From: Papaver somniferum
Taxonomy: Eukaryota > Streptophyta > Magnoliopsida > Ranunculales > Papaveraceae
Assembly (NCBI RefSeq): GCF_003573695.1
Contig: NC_039358.1
Coordinates: 230,219,560 to 230,283,559 of the forward strand
DNA: 64,000 nucleotides
Direction: 5' to 3'
Shown piece by piece: positions 11,568-23,222 of the stretch; within the stretch, counting starts at the first letter, position 1, and each line of letters begins with the position of its first letter. The notes under the pieces are model-generated. The model was not told the origin of the DNA, made no database searches, and worked only from the letters and a program-made list of their open reading frames with translations. Made by a program: the position numbers and the translations under genes.

Positions 11568-14334
11568 GTAAGTTCGAGCTTGGCCAGGTACATAACAGGT
11601 GCTTTTGAAGTAGGATACAATTTCTGTTCAGCCAAACCTTGTACTTCGCATGTCGTTTTTGCGCATCTGGTTCAGAATCAAATAGTTCTCCAAGACTTGT
11701 ACACTTTTCCCGACACTCTGAGCCACCACCCATATGAATCTCAGTCACACATTATCATCTCCAGATGAATAAGTAAGAAAACAGGATTGCAAATAAAACA
11801 GAACTGTTGCGCAACAAGGGGGCACACAATTTGGATTCTACACTAACCTCTTAGGATTCCAAGGAAAGTACAGTATCTTCCTGCAACAAGAAATTTGTAC
11901 ATTATCAAAACAAAGCAGATGAATGACTGACACATTGGGTTGATGAGGTGAATTTTTACATTATCAGAACCAAGCAGCTAAATAACAGACACATTGCGCT
12001 GCTGAGGCGAAAACTCAGTTCTTTGGGATCATTACAGTAACTTGAGTACCTGAAAAACTGTAGACACCTAAACCAAGACTCATAGATGAACAATTCTGTT
12101 AAGGAGTTTACATGTCTTCATAAAGCAATAAATCTTATAAAGTAAACTCACCGTAGAAGCAACCACTTAATGAGGAGAATCTATCTCGTCGACAATCATA
12201 GTGGGATTCCCACTAACGCCGTCAACCTGTTAATCAAAATTTAAACTGCCTAAAAGCTATTGAACGGGAAGATAATGGCATAAGCAACAATTGTTGTCTA
12301 TGTTTCCATATTTCTCATGTCTGACACGATATGACATATAGGCATATAGCAATTGTAGTCTATTTCATGGCTTCTGCTTGTTAATTGCTTGTTGAGTGTG
12401 TTAAGAAGTATCTTTGACATGATCACTCAATGTAAAGTTAAGTGATTAAATATGAAATACATACCTTCCCACAAGTAAGCCCAGATACGAATAAGCTAAC
12501 CTACTTTTTGTAGGCTAACCTACTTTTCAGTTTTCTCATTTAACTGAATAATCTAATAACCACAATCATATTAAACATGTATCATAATTATGGTAAAGTC
12601 AGCAAGAAGTTACTTCTTTTATGGTTTATCTCCTTCCCCTTTAAGCAATATTCCTACATGAAGTTGAAAGAGTACGATACTTCTGAAAATTATATTCTTA
12701 GTATTAGATTTGCTTAATGAGGTTCAAAACGATATCTCACTAGTCAAATTTATAAAACAAGGACGTCAACAACACTTGGCCAGAGTGACAACTTGAATAA
12801 GAAGCTAATAAAATCCAGCATTGGGATGCTAGTTCATCAGATCAAAGATATCCCACTCAACTCATAACAACAAAATTTAATCAACCAAAAGATGATATTA
12901 TCCAACTCTCATTAGAAAAGTATAAGGTGGATCTGTCTTACGACCACCTAATGTATTTGGAAATAACGGAGTGTTTCGAAAAAATAAATGGATTCTTTTA
13001 AAATTAGAGAGAGGTAATACTGACCAAGGTTTTAAAATAGGCACTGCAAGGTCCTTGCATGTAACCCCTTTTATACTCATAGTAACCTGACCTTCCAAAA
13101 GAGAAATGTATCGTGTTAAAATTAGACCTCGATGAAATTTAAATCAAAAGGAAAACATTTAAGCAATTTCACTAATAGTCCCAATCTTATAATCCTAAAT
13201 GACATTGACATATCCCTTGCACACACTATTATCTAAAATACGTTGCTAGAATGACCAAGAATCGAAATACGACCTTTTAAAGGTCGTTGTTTGAATACAA
13301 AATCAACAGGATAGATATTGAAATACATATAGTAATAGCAGGGGTATGCTCCATATCATTACTCTACAACGCGCAAGCCCCAAGAGCTTCATAAGGTAAC
13401 TCTTGTTCTTTCTATGGAGATACACCTCTATCATTTTGAAAGCATATCATACTTAGTGACACTGCTTCACAGAAAAAATAGTCATACAAATATTTCTATA
13501 TCGTGAATACATAACGCCTTATCCTGCGTAAACATGAAGTGGGTCTAAATTTATCTTTGAATAACCTTAGAGATTGTAAACTAGTAATTTCTCTATTTAG
13601 CCACATAGTTGGATAACATCATACAAGTGAATAATCCCCAAACCGCAAAACCTAATTAACCACAATATCAATATCAACAATATCAACACACCATATCATA
13701 GTTGGAATTAAATCTGTCTAAACAATATCAACACACCATCAACTGATTATTTCGAACCTAGGTCACCTAGAGAAAATTCTAAAGGTTGAAGCTTTATCAC
13801 CATCCAAACTTAATCCAAAATTTTCAACGATGAAATAAAATACAAACATTGTTAATTAGTGGATTTCCTTAGGCTTAAAATCGAAAAATATAAGTTCATA
13901 CGGGTTTCGAAACTACCATTCAGATCAAAATGTGGGATTTTCTGAAGCCTAATTTACAATGCCCATATCATAATTCAAAGTAACAATCAAAACCCATGAT
14001 CAAAATGGATCTTTAAGCTAACATTAAAAACAACAACACAAATTTCGTACAAAATTAATCTAACTGATATTTAGGTAAACCCATTTAATCTTCATAAAAT
14101 TATCCCAATTTTCCTCTAAATTTTAAACATAATCACCCAAACAGAAAAAATTTAAAAAAAAAGTCAGAATCATAAACTCCCAATTTTAAAAATCCCTCAA
14201 TGTTTAAACCCTAGATTCATATATGAAAAACTGCAATAAGAGTAATCGAAGAAGGATACGAGAAATCATACCAGAGAATTTATGAATGGGTTGAAGAAAA
14301 GAAATTTGATCAGAATTACCTTCATCGTTATCAT
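11568..14334 (-). pseudogene. Exon-like segments of an unrecognised gene in CACTA-1
   Basis: The minus strand from about 14460 downward looks like a plant 5' leader (CTTTCTCTCTTCTC, then AAACCCTAG), followed by an ATG at 14334. It encodes only MITMK before an AAG|GTAATT donor at 14320/14319. Further open segments with splice-like ends lie near 13080-13020 (VTMSIKGVTCKDLAVPILK), 12230-12180 (VDGVSGNPTMIVDEIDS) and 11730-11570 (GGGSECREKCTSLGELFD, ending KYK before a GT donor). The segments may belong to one gene transcribed leftward from near the right TIR, as CACTA genes often are. No family was recognised, and in-frame stops occur in some segments. Confidence 0.35.
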
Positions 14335-14984
14335 TTCTCTTCAAGTTCCTCAGATTTTAGCGAGTTTAATAAACCAAGAGAAACCAATACGATGGGTATT
14401 TAATCAATTGGAGTTTGATTCGAACTTGATTGAGTTTTCTTTCGATTCCGAGGAAGAATCCTAGGGTTTGATTTAGTGCATGAGAAGAGAGAAAGTTTGT
14501 TGTGTCTCACTGTTTTTTTTTCTAAGGAACTCGATTTTGGTTTGGTTATGTCAACGACTCAAAGTGGAACTCATCCCAGGGTTTAGAACCATTTTTGGGT
14601 TCCAAACAAAAGATTTATAAAATCTTAAAATTCTATTTTCTAAAGTTTAAAATAAATCATTGTGTTAGATATGTATAAGTGTGTTATAAATGAAAATGAG
14701 AAAGAGTTACAAAAATGGGGTTGATTTTAATAGACATCTACTTTTGGGTAAGAATAGTTGTAACAATGATTTACTAGAAAATGTGTTAGGTATATATAAC
14801 TAATGATCTCACACTTTGAATAGTTATTTAGTTTTTATGATTTAATTTCTAATTATGCTAACTATTAATTGATTTGGTAACCCTTTATAAGCATTACTAT
14901 AATTATAATGGATCGTTTGAGTTACCAAGATAAAATTAATTAGGAAACCTATTGTTAGGAAAACCTTGATTTGGTGTAGTGATT

Positions 14985-14995
14985 CTGATCCTACA
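14985..14995 (-). repeat. Last 11 bp of the Tat-like 3' LTR
   Basis: ctgatcctaca completes the LTR interrupted at 6396, and matches the last 11 bases of the other LTR at 23682-23692. Confidence 0.9.
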
Positions 14996-15010
14996 TCTTG
15001 CCTCTTCTCA
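14996..15010 (-). other. Polypurine tract of the Tat-like element
   Basis: On the minus strand, GAGAAGAGGCAAGA immediately precedes the LTR start TGTAG. This agrees with the minus orientation of pol. Confidence 0.6.
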
Positions 15011-15183
15011 TATCTTCTCTGCGAAATAGAGAACGATGTGAGAAATTCCGTAGCGGTCCATCTCTTCATATTCTGCATTTATCACACGTATTTTTTCTTC
15101 CATCTATTTCTTGACACGTCTTCTGTAACCGTTGATTTTCAAACGCTCATGTATTTTCGTATTAATGGTGTTTATTTCTTCTC

Positions 15184-15190
15184 TATATAT
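15184..15190 (+). promoter_or_regulatory. Candidate TATA box of the antisense gene
   Basis: TATATAT lies in a C/T-rich stretch (about 15070-15400) that resembles a plant core promoter and 5' leader. It is about 240 bp upstream of the first ATG of the plus-strand gene and inside the retrotransposon body. Confidence 0.4.
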
Positions 15191-15427
15191 TCTTCTTACT
15201 CTTATTTCCATTTTCTTTTTACTTTCTCTTTTCTTTTTATTCTCTCATCTCTGCAGCTCTATTGTTCTTCCATAAATTCTGCCATTGCGACTCTTTCTTC
15301 TTTCTTCTTCTTTTAATCTTTTTAATTTCTTCTTCATCTCCATATTGTTCCCTCTGTAGATCTTCACTGTTCGTAACTTTCTTCCTTTTTTAATTTTTAC
15401 GAATTAATCTTCCTGCTGGTGTTTTCC

Positions 15428-17684
15428 ATGGATTCATCGAGGTTAGTTTTTTTTTTCTTTCTTATGGGTTTTGCTGAAATTGATCTTGCTTACTGCTTTA
15501 TTTGATGATGCTGCTTATGTGATTTCCATACTGTTTTTATTTCAGCAAAAACGCCTCTAACACCAAATCTACAGTTCAGAACCCTAATATTCCCAAATCG
15601 CAGCATTAGATTGTTGTAAACAAAAGAAACATTATTCTTTTCTAATAACAATATTGTTGCCTCTGTTTCTTACCTGGATTGTGATTCGCAGGGTGATAAG
15701 GATGCCAACAAACCTCTCAAGAAATCTCGCCACCTTAAAACCGTTGAAACCTCTGTTCCATTCCACTTACTTATCTCTTCTAAATCTCATGCGACATCTT
15801 CGCAAGTTAAACCATTATCTCCAATTCGCGAAAAGGCTGCCTAAGATTTCATTTCTTCAACTGACCTTTCAATGATTGAAACCCCCCTTATTAATCCTTT
15901 TGTGAATGAAACTTCTTCTCTTCTTATTGATAATGTTTCTCAACCTTCTATCATTTCTAGTTCTCTACCTGAGCCTCTTCCTTTTTCGAAAGAAACCGTG
16001 GAAGGAATAGATATTGCTTTCAAAGTTTTGTCTGAGGTCATGGATGATGGCAAGAAGTCTCCCATTGATCCTGTCAAGTATGGTATTTGCGAAATTCTGA
16101 TTAAGTATTTTGGCTCTGACAGAGCTGCTTCGCAAACAGCTTTGGAAAAAGAGTGTAATGCTCTTCGTCTCGAAAATCAAAAGCTCGAGAATGTTTTGCT
16201 GGATCGCGACAATCTTCGAAAAAAGAATGATGAACTGAGAGGTATGATTTCCTTATATGTATCTTCAATTTGCCTTTCTAATGATTTTATCCTTTCCGTA
16301 TTTAATTATCCTTGAAATCCCTCTTTCGCATGTTAAGCTTTAAACCAGAAACGAATAATGGAGAGATATCAATTTGACTCTGCTGTTGAAGAAGCCCGTG
16401 TTGATAAAGAGATTTTTATGGATCAATATAACCAATTAGATAACCTATATTCATACTTTGTTGATCATATAAATAACCTTACCAATGAAAATACCTAATT
16501 CGTTCGGAGGCAAGATTTATTAAGTAATGAAATATCTCGCCTCTCGTATTCATTAACTAAAGCTAATCTAGGGATGGAATCTTTATCATATGAGAATAAA
16601 ACTCTATCTCAAGAGAAGCGAATTTGTTTAAATAAGATGGCGATATCTTCGCAACAACTTAGCATCCTTCAGAAAGTATGTGATGACGAAGAACAATCTC
16701 TTTGCTCTTTGAGAAATGAACTTAAAGAAGTAAAAGAGTCATCTATCGCTGAAAGACATACACTCATTCAAGGTAGAATATCTTTAAGTGTAAAGACGAA
16801 TCAACTTAAAGAACAATATTCCAAATTAGAAGAATCTTACTCTTCTCTTGCGAAGAAAAATGCCTTTCTTATTTCTAAATAGAAAAATCTTCAATCTCAA
16901 CTTAATGGTTTAGTTGGAGAAATTTGATAATGCAATGGACCATTGGGAGAATAGTTGGCTGACCTTGATTCAACACCTTATTTCGCAAAAGGAAGGTAGT
17001 CATAATAGTTTGACTGCCTTAACTATCTTTTCTTTATCATATCTTTTTGAGTTCTTCATCTTACTGAAATTTTGTATTCTACTTTTCGCAGAATCTGAGA
17101 AAAATCTTCATTCCTCCATTTCTGTTTTGGAGGCTAAATATGTCAAAATTCGCAAAGAAAATGCACTACTCGTCTCTGTCCTTACTGGTTATCGCGACCG
17201 AGCAGAAAGAAGACTTGATTATCTTGCTTACTTTAAGGATATTCAAGATAGGAATCATCAGAGAGCATTTCTTCGTCAAGTTCATCTCCAGGCTGAAGTC
17301 CTTGTAAATGATATTTTATTGTCCAATTCTCTTCCTCCTACATCAATCGAACCTTTGGAAGTAGATGATGATGAAATTCCTCGTCCTGCAGACAGTGATT
17401 ATGATTATGAAAGTGGTGGAGAGAATAGTCTTCTGGAAGATGGAGAAGAGATCCCTTCTAAGGAAGCAACTGCTGGTGCTAATCAAGATGAAAACGAAAA
17501 AGAAATATCTTCTAAAGAATTAATCTCTGGCGATAATCAAGGTGGCAGCGAAAAAGAAGTCCCTTTCAAAGGAATTATTGTTGGTGAAGATCGGAATCGA
17601 AATGAAGAAGAGATTGGCGATAATGAGAACATTGGCGAAGAGCGTCCATTATCTCCTTCTACTGGAATTAATACTGAAGCATGA
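15428..17684 (+). pseudogene. Antisense spliced gene in the Tat-like element: coiled-coil protein with acidic tail
   Basis: Five exons can be read: 15428-15441 (ATG, donor AG|GTTAG), 15546 to about 15609, 15692-16241, 16349-16995 and 17092-17684 (TGA). Acceptors read TTTCAG, TTCGCAG, AACCAG and TTCGCAG, and reading phase carries across the exons. The middle is rich in heptad-like charged and leucine residues (LRLENQKLENVLLDRDNLR; SQQLSILQKV; LKEQYSKLEESYSSL), so a long coiled coil is likely. The last exon ends in an acidic tail with three imperfect repeats containing SKE...NQ...EKE. In-frame stops occur near 15607, 15841, 16497 and 16880, and a frameshift lies near 16915-16925. The gene lies opposite to pol, between pol and the 3' LTR. 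Antisense ORFs at this place are known in some Tat-lineage elements. The protein was not recognised. Confidence 0.65.
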
Positions 17685-17949
17685 GCTTCTTATCTAGTTC
17701 TATCTTCTGGAATTGTTTCACCTTTTATTATTTCTTGCGAATAATATTCTTCAACCAACTTTAGAATTAATTTTCTCTTTTAGTATTTTGCTGGCGATAA
17801 AGATAACGCCTCTTGTTTACTGATTCCCATACTTGCCTCTCATTATCTTTCTTGCGAAAAATGATCTGTTATGAATACTTACAAATATTTTGTTTTGTCA
17901 TGTGGTCTTATTTTTCCTTCATAATTAAAGGTCTTTTTATGCCACCTCT

Positions 17950-18262
17950 TGTCATTGCGACAAAATCGCAGGACGTCCTTGCACTTTCATGCAAAAACCC
18001 ATTGATCTTGCCTTAACTTTTTCTTTTGTATTTTTGCCTCTTCAGGAATGTTGCGACAATATGATAGGCCTAAATTTTCTTGCGAAAATAAATCCCCATT
18101 ACATTGTCGTCTTGCGACGAAATCGCAGGACGTCTTCGCACTTTCATGCGAAAACCCATTGATCTCGTCTTATCTTTTTCTCTAGTATTATTGCCTCTTC
18201 AGGATTGTTGCACAAATATGACAATCCTTAATACCCTTGCAAGTAAAAATCCTCATGACATT
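17950..18262 (+). repeat. Two tandem copies of a ~157-bp unit in the Tat-like 3' region
   Basis: Both copies carry AATCGCAGGACGTC followed by GCACTTTCATGC and CCCATTGATCT (near 17965 and 18121), and then GCCTCTTCAGGA. The period is about 157 bp. Hypervariable tandem repeats in the 3' untranslated region are known for Tat/Ogre elements and can seed satellites. Confidence 0.75.
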
Positions 18263-18289
18263 TGCGTCTTAAGACACTTATCAGCTCCC

Positions 18290-18780
18290 TAATGGAGGGT
18301 GCCGCCCTTATCTCCCCCCTGGTTGCCCCTTCAAGGAGGCGTACTTCTACCATACAAGGTTAGCTCCTCCCATCCAGTCTTAACAACATCCAGTTTTTTT
18401 CGCAGCCTCTTATCCCTTTTACCTATAGGTTTTATGGTTACGAGACTACACTCTAAGTGGGGTTTTCTTCGGGCCGAGTTCAGTATGAGCCAAGACTTGT
18501 CAAGAATGGCAAGGTACGCTCCAGACTCCCCTGGCACTCTTGACTCAACCGTGTACCTCGGCTCCTTGATCAGATTATGCACTACTTGGGAGAGTCATTA
18601 TTACCTTAGTCGCCCAACCTAAGTCATATGCTTAAGCTGAGAATCCAAGGTGCCTCTCCCGGATGGGCTTTATTGACCCCAAATCTCCATGACTCAGGTT
18701 CCGGTGGCGGTGTAGCCTTTCCCTGCACCATGTAACAGGTACCCCATTATATGACGTACTTTAGGTCTTACATTTTCCTC
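18290..18780. other. GC-rich non-coding block in the Tat-like element
   Basis: This roughly 490-bp stretch is clearly richer in G+C than its AT-rich surroundings and has no recognisable coding content. It lies between the tandem repeats and the end of integrase, in the 3' untranslated part of the element. Open frames occur on both strands (for example 18299-18622), but none shows a protein motif. Its origin was not recognised. Confidence 0.5.
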
Positions 18781-18954
18781 TTGCGATATTTTATTCGCGA
18801 ACTAGGGTGTACAACATAAAGGTTCGCCCCTTTCTTTTATGTCATTGTTATATGATTATCTCTGCGAAAGCTTCGCACATCATGATCTTGTTTTGATATG
18901 AATAATCTCGCAACTATTTTTCAGAATCCATAACTTCTCAAAGCTTCATATGGA

Positions 18955-20230
18955 TAATATCTTTTTAAGTACAATCTGTTCCATGGTCTGTCAAGTTTAT
19001 GACCAACATCTCTACCTTCTAGATCCATTAATTTATAAGCTCCTGCTCCAACTATCTCCTTAATGACATAAGGTCCATCCCATTTTTTCGCTAACTTTCC
19101 ACCATTTTATCGCTGATATATTGGTGTCTCTCGCAAAACTAAATCTCCTGGATGGAATTCGCGTACTTTGACACGTTTATTATATTCTCGGGCTAATCTT
19201 CGCTGATAATTCTCCATATGTTGTAAAACTCTTTCTCTTTTTTCTTCTAATTCATCAAGTTTACTTAAGATCAAACCCGCACTAAGATTTTTCTCCCAAG
19301 ATTCTCTCTTTGTTGTCGGAATAACAACTTCTATTGGTAACACCGCTTCAACTCCGTATGTTAAACAAAAGGGTGACAATCCAGTAGCTTCTCTTATAGT
19401 TGTATTATAAGACCATACTGCATTATGTACTTGTTCGCACCATGCTCGATGTCCTTCTAATTTCTTCTTTAATATATCTGCAATTGTTTTGTTTGTTGCC
19501 TCTGCCTGCCCATTATCTTGTGGATACAAAGGAGTAGACTTTCCACATTTTATCTTAAATGCATTAAGTAACATTTCTATGTTCTGTCCTTCAAATTGTT
19601 TCCCAATATCAGATACCAACTGCGCAGGAATTCCGAATATGCAAATGATATTTTCGAATATGAATGTAAAGATATCTTTGTCGCGAATATGTTGTACTGC
19701 CTTCACTTCTGTCCATTTTGTGAAATAATCTGTTGCAACTATTAAATATCTTCTTTGTCCAGATCCTGGTAAAAATGGCCCCACAATGTCTAAGCCCCAC
19801 TTTCCAAAAGTCCACACACTGGTTGAAGATGACAATGGTGCTCTAGGTGCATGTATTTTCTTTCCATGCCGCTGACAATCTTCGCAGCGTCTTGATATTT
19901 GTTTTGCATCTTCGTGCATGTATGGCCAGTAATAGACTTGCATTTTTTCTCTATGTGCCAAAGATCTTCCCGCATTATGATTGCCAGCGTCCCCACTATG
20001 TAACATTTTTAGCACCTTTTCTCCTTCTTCTCGTGTCAAACATCTGAGTGATGGTCCATTAAAGGATTTTCGGTATAGCAGCCCATCTCTTAATTCATAA
20101 TTTGTTGCGCGGCTTTTTAACTTGTGTGCTTCCAATCTATTTCTTGGTGTTTCTCCTTTCGCCAAATATGCATGAAGTTCTGTTCTCCAATCTGCGATAT
20201 TGTTCGTTTGTTCTTCTTTCCACCGTCTAT
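18955..20230 (-). pseudogene. Tat-like integrase
   Basis: The minus-strand frame opens as a 352-residue stretch (20165-19107). The HHCC zinc finger is present: H56 and H63, then CEDC at 94-97. The core D-D-E residues are D126 (GLDIVGPF), D186 (VSDIGKQF) and E222 (QAEATN). The residue after the second D is I where N is usual. The C-terminal part (KWDGPYVIKE, LDRPWNRLYLKRYY) follows after one stop at about 19107. Integrase joins cDNA ends to host DNA. The protein must be dead because of the stop, although the catalytic residues themselves survive. Confidence 0.9.
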
Positions 20231-20235
20231 TATCA

Positions 20236-20800
20236 TCACGTCATTTCTTCTTCTTCTTTATTGATTGATGGTGACAGAAGTGTGTGATGTTTGCATCTCG
20301 CAGTTGGATCTGTCATCATGCTTGAGATGAAAGCAAAAGCGTCTGCGAGTCTGTTATCCTTCCTTGAAATGTGCCTCCATTTTATTTTTGGGATTTTCGC
20401 TGACAATTCTTCAACGAGCTTCTTGTATTTCTTCAAGGATGGTTCATTTGTAGTGTACTCTCCCTTTATTTGGCGAATAACTAGCCGAATCACTAGTGAT
20501 CCTGGCATTTTCTAGTTTCATTTCTATTGCGAACTTTAAGGCATGTATCACAGCTTCATATTCCGTTTCGTTATTAGTGGATGCGAATTCCAATCTGAAT
20601 GAAAAAGCCATCTTCTCCTTCTGGCGAAATTAAAACAATTCCAACTCCATTGCCTTCTCCATTTGATGATCCATCTACCAATATCTCCCATCTATTTGGT
20701 TCTGTTAATAAGTCTTTTGGATCTCCGTGTTCTTCTTCTATATCCATCATTTCTTCTACCGCTTCATCTTCTTCTAAAGGAAATTCTGCCAAGAAATCTG
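20236..20800 (-). pseudogene. Second RNase H domain of the Tat-like pol
   Basis: The frame shows WEILVDGSSNGEGNGVGIVL, the start of a ribonuclease H fold with its first acidic residue. A frameshift follows near 20600, and then in another frame NNETEYEAVIHALKFAIEM, the matching central helix. The end (KWRHISRKDNRLADAFA) is in the frame at 20236-20508. An additional RNase H of this kind between RT-RNase H and integrase is a mark of the Tat lineage. Two or more frameshifts break it. Confidence 0.75.
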
Positions 20801-20997
20801 CAACAACTTGTGATTTTGGTGAAGAAAAATTTCATATTTAATATCAAAGTGGCCTACTTGTGCATTCCATCTCTCCACTCTTCCTGATCTTTTTGAATTC
20901 TTCATCACTGATTCAATTGGTACTTTTGTTAATACCTTTATTTTGTGCGCTTGAAAATATATGCGGAGCTTAAATGATGCATAAACTAATGCTAAGA

Positions 20998-21390
20998 TTA
21001 GCTTCTCAATCTTTGAGTAATTCTTCTCGGCGCAGTATTAAAAGTTTTGCTAATGTAATAGATGGGTTTCTCCACTCCTGCGTCTATTCGCAATAACACG
21101 GCACTTAATGCATGCGACGTCGTCGCAAGATAGATTAACAAATCTTCTCCTGATTCTGCTTTTTGTAAAATAGATGTATTCATAAGATGTTCTTTGATCC
21201 CTTGAAAATATTTTTCGCATTCATCAGTCCATTTGAATTTCGCACCCTTCTTGAGTATATCTAAAAAATGCTTGCATTTATCTGATGATCGCGAAATGAA
21301 TCTCCCTAGCGAAGCTAAAAGTCCATTAAACTTTTGTACATCTTTTATTGTTGCTGGTGTTGGCATGTCACGAATTGCTTGCACTTTTTA
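20998..21390 (-). pseudogene. Tat-like RT connection and first RNase H
   Basis: It contains KDVQKFNGLLASLGRFISRS, the sequence that joins RT to RNase H in Gypsy elements, then FKWTDECEKYFQGIK, and a stretch ending PIYYISKTFN. A stop separates it from the RT frame immediately upstream at about 21386. The domain would remove template RNA during reverse transcription. It breaks again near 21000. Confidence 0.85.
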
Positions 21391-22010
21391 TGGATCAACC
21401 TGTGTTCCTTCCTTTGATACAATGTATCCTAAAAAATTTCCTGATACAACTCCAATGGTACACTTCTCAGAATTCAGATTAATGTCATACTGCTGCATTT
21501 GTTCAAAAATCTCCCTCAGGTCTTGTACATGGTCTTTGGATTCTTTACTCTTTACTAACATGTCGTCCACATATACTTCTAATGTTTTGTGTATCCATTT
21601 CGCGAACACCTTCTCTACCATTCTTTGGTATGTTGCTCCCGCATTTCGCAAACCAAATGGCATTTTCGTGTAACAGTATAAACCTCTAGGGGCGAAAAAA
21701 GCAGTATGCTCTTGATCTTCTTCAGCGAGAGGGATTTGGTTATATCCTTTGTACCCATCTAAATACGATACCCTATCATTTCCAGCTGCTGATTCCACCA
21801 TTTGAGGAATATCTGGTAACGAAAAGCTATCTTTAGGGCAGGCTTTGTTTAAATAAGTGAAATCTATGCAAATCCTTATTCCTTTGTTTCTCTTTGGAAC
21901 AATGACCATGTTCGCTATCCACTCTGGGTATTTAGCTTCTCTTATAATTCCTGCATCAAGCGTTTTCTGTAGTTCTTCTTATATTTGGAAATGGTAGGCT
22001 GTTGCGATTT
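21388..22010 (-). pseudogene. Tat-like reverse transcriptase
   Basis: The long open stretch 21909-21388 holds RICIDFTYLNKACPKDSF, YLDGYKGYNQI with the first catalytic Asp, MPFGLRNAGATYQR, and YVDD (about residues 113-116 of this stretch), then LGYIVSKEG. Upstream, in frame, LDAGIIREAKYPEWIAN extends it to about 21975. A stop lies just before that, near 21983. Sequence up to about 22440 is related spacer with more stops. RT copies the element RNA into DNA. The active site is intact, but the polyprotein is not. Confidence 0.9.
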
Positions 22011-22444
22011 TTCTTAGTCTTTGTTTAAATGGTATCACATTCTTGTTAATCTCCATCTTGTGACATGCAATTGATGGATCTATTCCCGGTATCTCATCCA
22101 TGCTCCCTGCGAAAATGTCTTTATATTATCGCAAAAGGTTAACAGTTATTTCTTCTACTTCTACATCCATCTTGGTTCCAATTCTCAATATTAGAGGTTC
22201 TTCTATAGTCCCAACGTTTACTTCTTTTGTTGGTTCTGCGGCAGTGTAACTGGACTTGGGTTCTCCCATTGGTGTTGGTTCTTTTATTGTTTTTTAAGGT
22301 CCTTCTCCTTCTTCCGAAATTTCGCTAGGTATTCCCTGCCTTTTTTTTCCCTTATCGTGTACACTCTAAATTCTTCTTCTTTTTTTGCCTCCTTTGCCAA
22401 CTTTCTGCGAAATTGTTTCTTTTTTGCTCGTCCTTCATAATGCT

Positions 22445-23185
22445 TTACTTCAATTTGATGACATAATTTCGCATTGTCAACATCTCATCTGATTCACCTA
22501 TTCCATTTGGTGTGGGGAATTTAATACATTGATGCAACGTTGATACTACAGCTTTTATCGCATGTATCCATGGTCTTCCTATCAACATATTATATGGCAA
22601 TTCCATATCCACCACGCATAGTGTCACGTGTGTTTCGATATCTCCTAGTGGAATTCGTACCACTATTTGTCCTTTAGGTTTTGTTGTGGATTTTCCAAAT
22701 CCATGAATAAGATATGTTGAACTGGACATTTCTTCATCTTTAAATCCCATTCCCCTGAACGCATGACAAAATATTATATCCACTGAACTTCCTATATCGA
22801 CTAAAGTTTTGTTCAATGTCCATTCTTCCGTGGATTTTGTTGTTGTCCCCTTCTCTTTTCGCGTAATAGGCACTGTAATAACCAATGGAGATGTGTGGTT
22901 CAAATTTTCTTTTGGTATTTCTGTTGCCATGAATGTGATTTTTTGCTTTTCCCAATCTTTCAAGGGTGATGTCTTTTCTACCGCCATAACCTTCCTTCCT
23001 TCAAAATCTCGTTTATGTTTCCTTCCATTGATGCTTTCATGAAATCCATTAACCATTGTTTTTGTTATCATATTACACTCCAATCTTTTGTTATCTTCAT
23101 TGGCTCTAATCATTTTTCTTTTAACTGGTTCACTGATTTGTTTAATCACTTTCTTGATTTGAACAATCTTAACAACAATCTTCAA
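22445..23185 (-). pseudogene. Gag remnant and aspartic protease of the Tat-like element
   Basis: The 246-residue frame starts close to the primer site. The first 80 or so residues are basic and do not look like a full Gag. From about residue 125, TLVDIGSSVDIIF is the protease active site, with Ile where the usual DTG/DSG has Thr or Ser. YNMLIGRPWIHAIKAVVST is the C-terminal protease signature of Tat-type elements. Nearly all of gag, normally well over 1 kb, is absent between the 5' LTR (from 23223) and this frame. The protease is probably inactive given the DIG change. Confidence 0.8.
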
Positions 23186-23198
23186 TTTTCAATCTTCA

Positions 23199-23218
23199 GC
23201 CTCCCTGTTTCTAGCGCC
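23199..23218 (-). other. Primer-binding site of the Tat-like element
   Basis: Reading on the minus strand from the LTR end, 2-3 bases are followed by TGGCGCTAGAAACAGGGA. It has the position and TGG start of a PBS. The tRNA partner was not assigned. Confidence 0.6.
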
Positions 23219-23222
23219 ATTA

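Larger units (their letters stand above)
6397..14981. mobile_element. CACTA-1, CACTA (En/Spm-type) DNA transposon, non-autonomous
   Basis: The left end CACTACACCAAATCAAGG is repeated inverted at the right end, and similarity continues for about 24 bp with one mismatch. A 3-bp target duplication att (6394-6396, 14982-14984) flanks it, as expected for CACTA elements. Both subterminal regions are rich in short GTTACC and TGTTAGG words in both orientations, like the transposase-binding repeats of the family. Removing it restores the Gypsy LTR exactly. No transposase is recognisable in its 8.6 kb. The cargo includes exon-like segments, a dispersed repeat and a tRNA-like gene. Confidence 0.92.

Noticed and set aside
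14966..15316. 116-codon Phe/Ser/Tyr-rich frame
   Set aside because: It begins inside the CACTA-1 right terminus, crosses the end of a Gypsy LTR and runs through a C/T-rich leader; the composition is that of a pyrimidine tract.
18299..18622. 107-codon frame in the GC-rich block
   Set aside because: No protein motif, an overlapping frame of similar length on the other strand, and position in the 3' untranslated part of the element.
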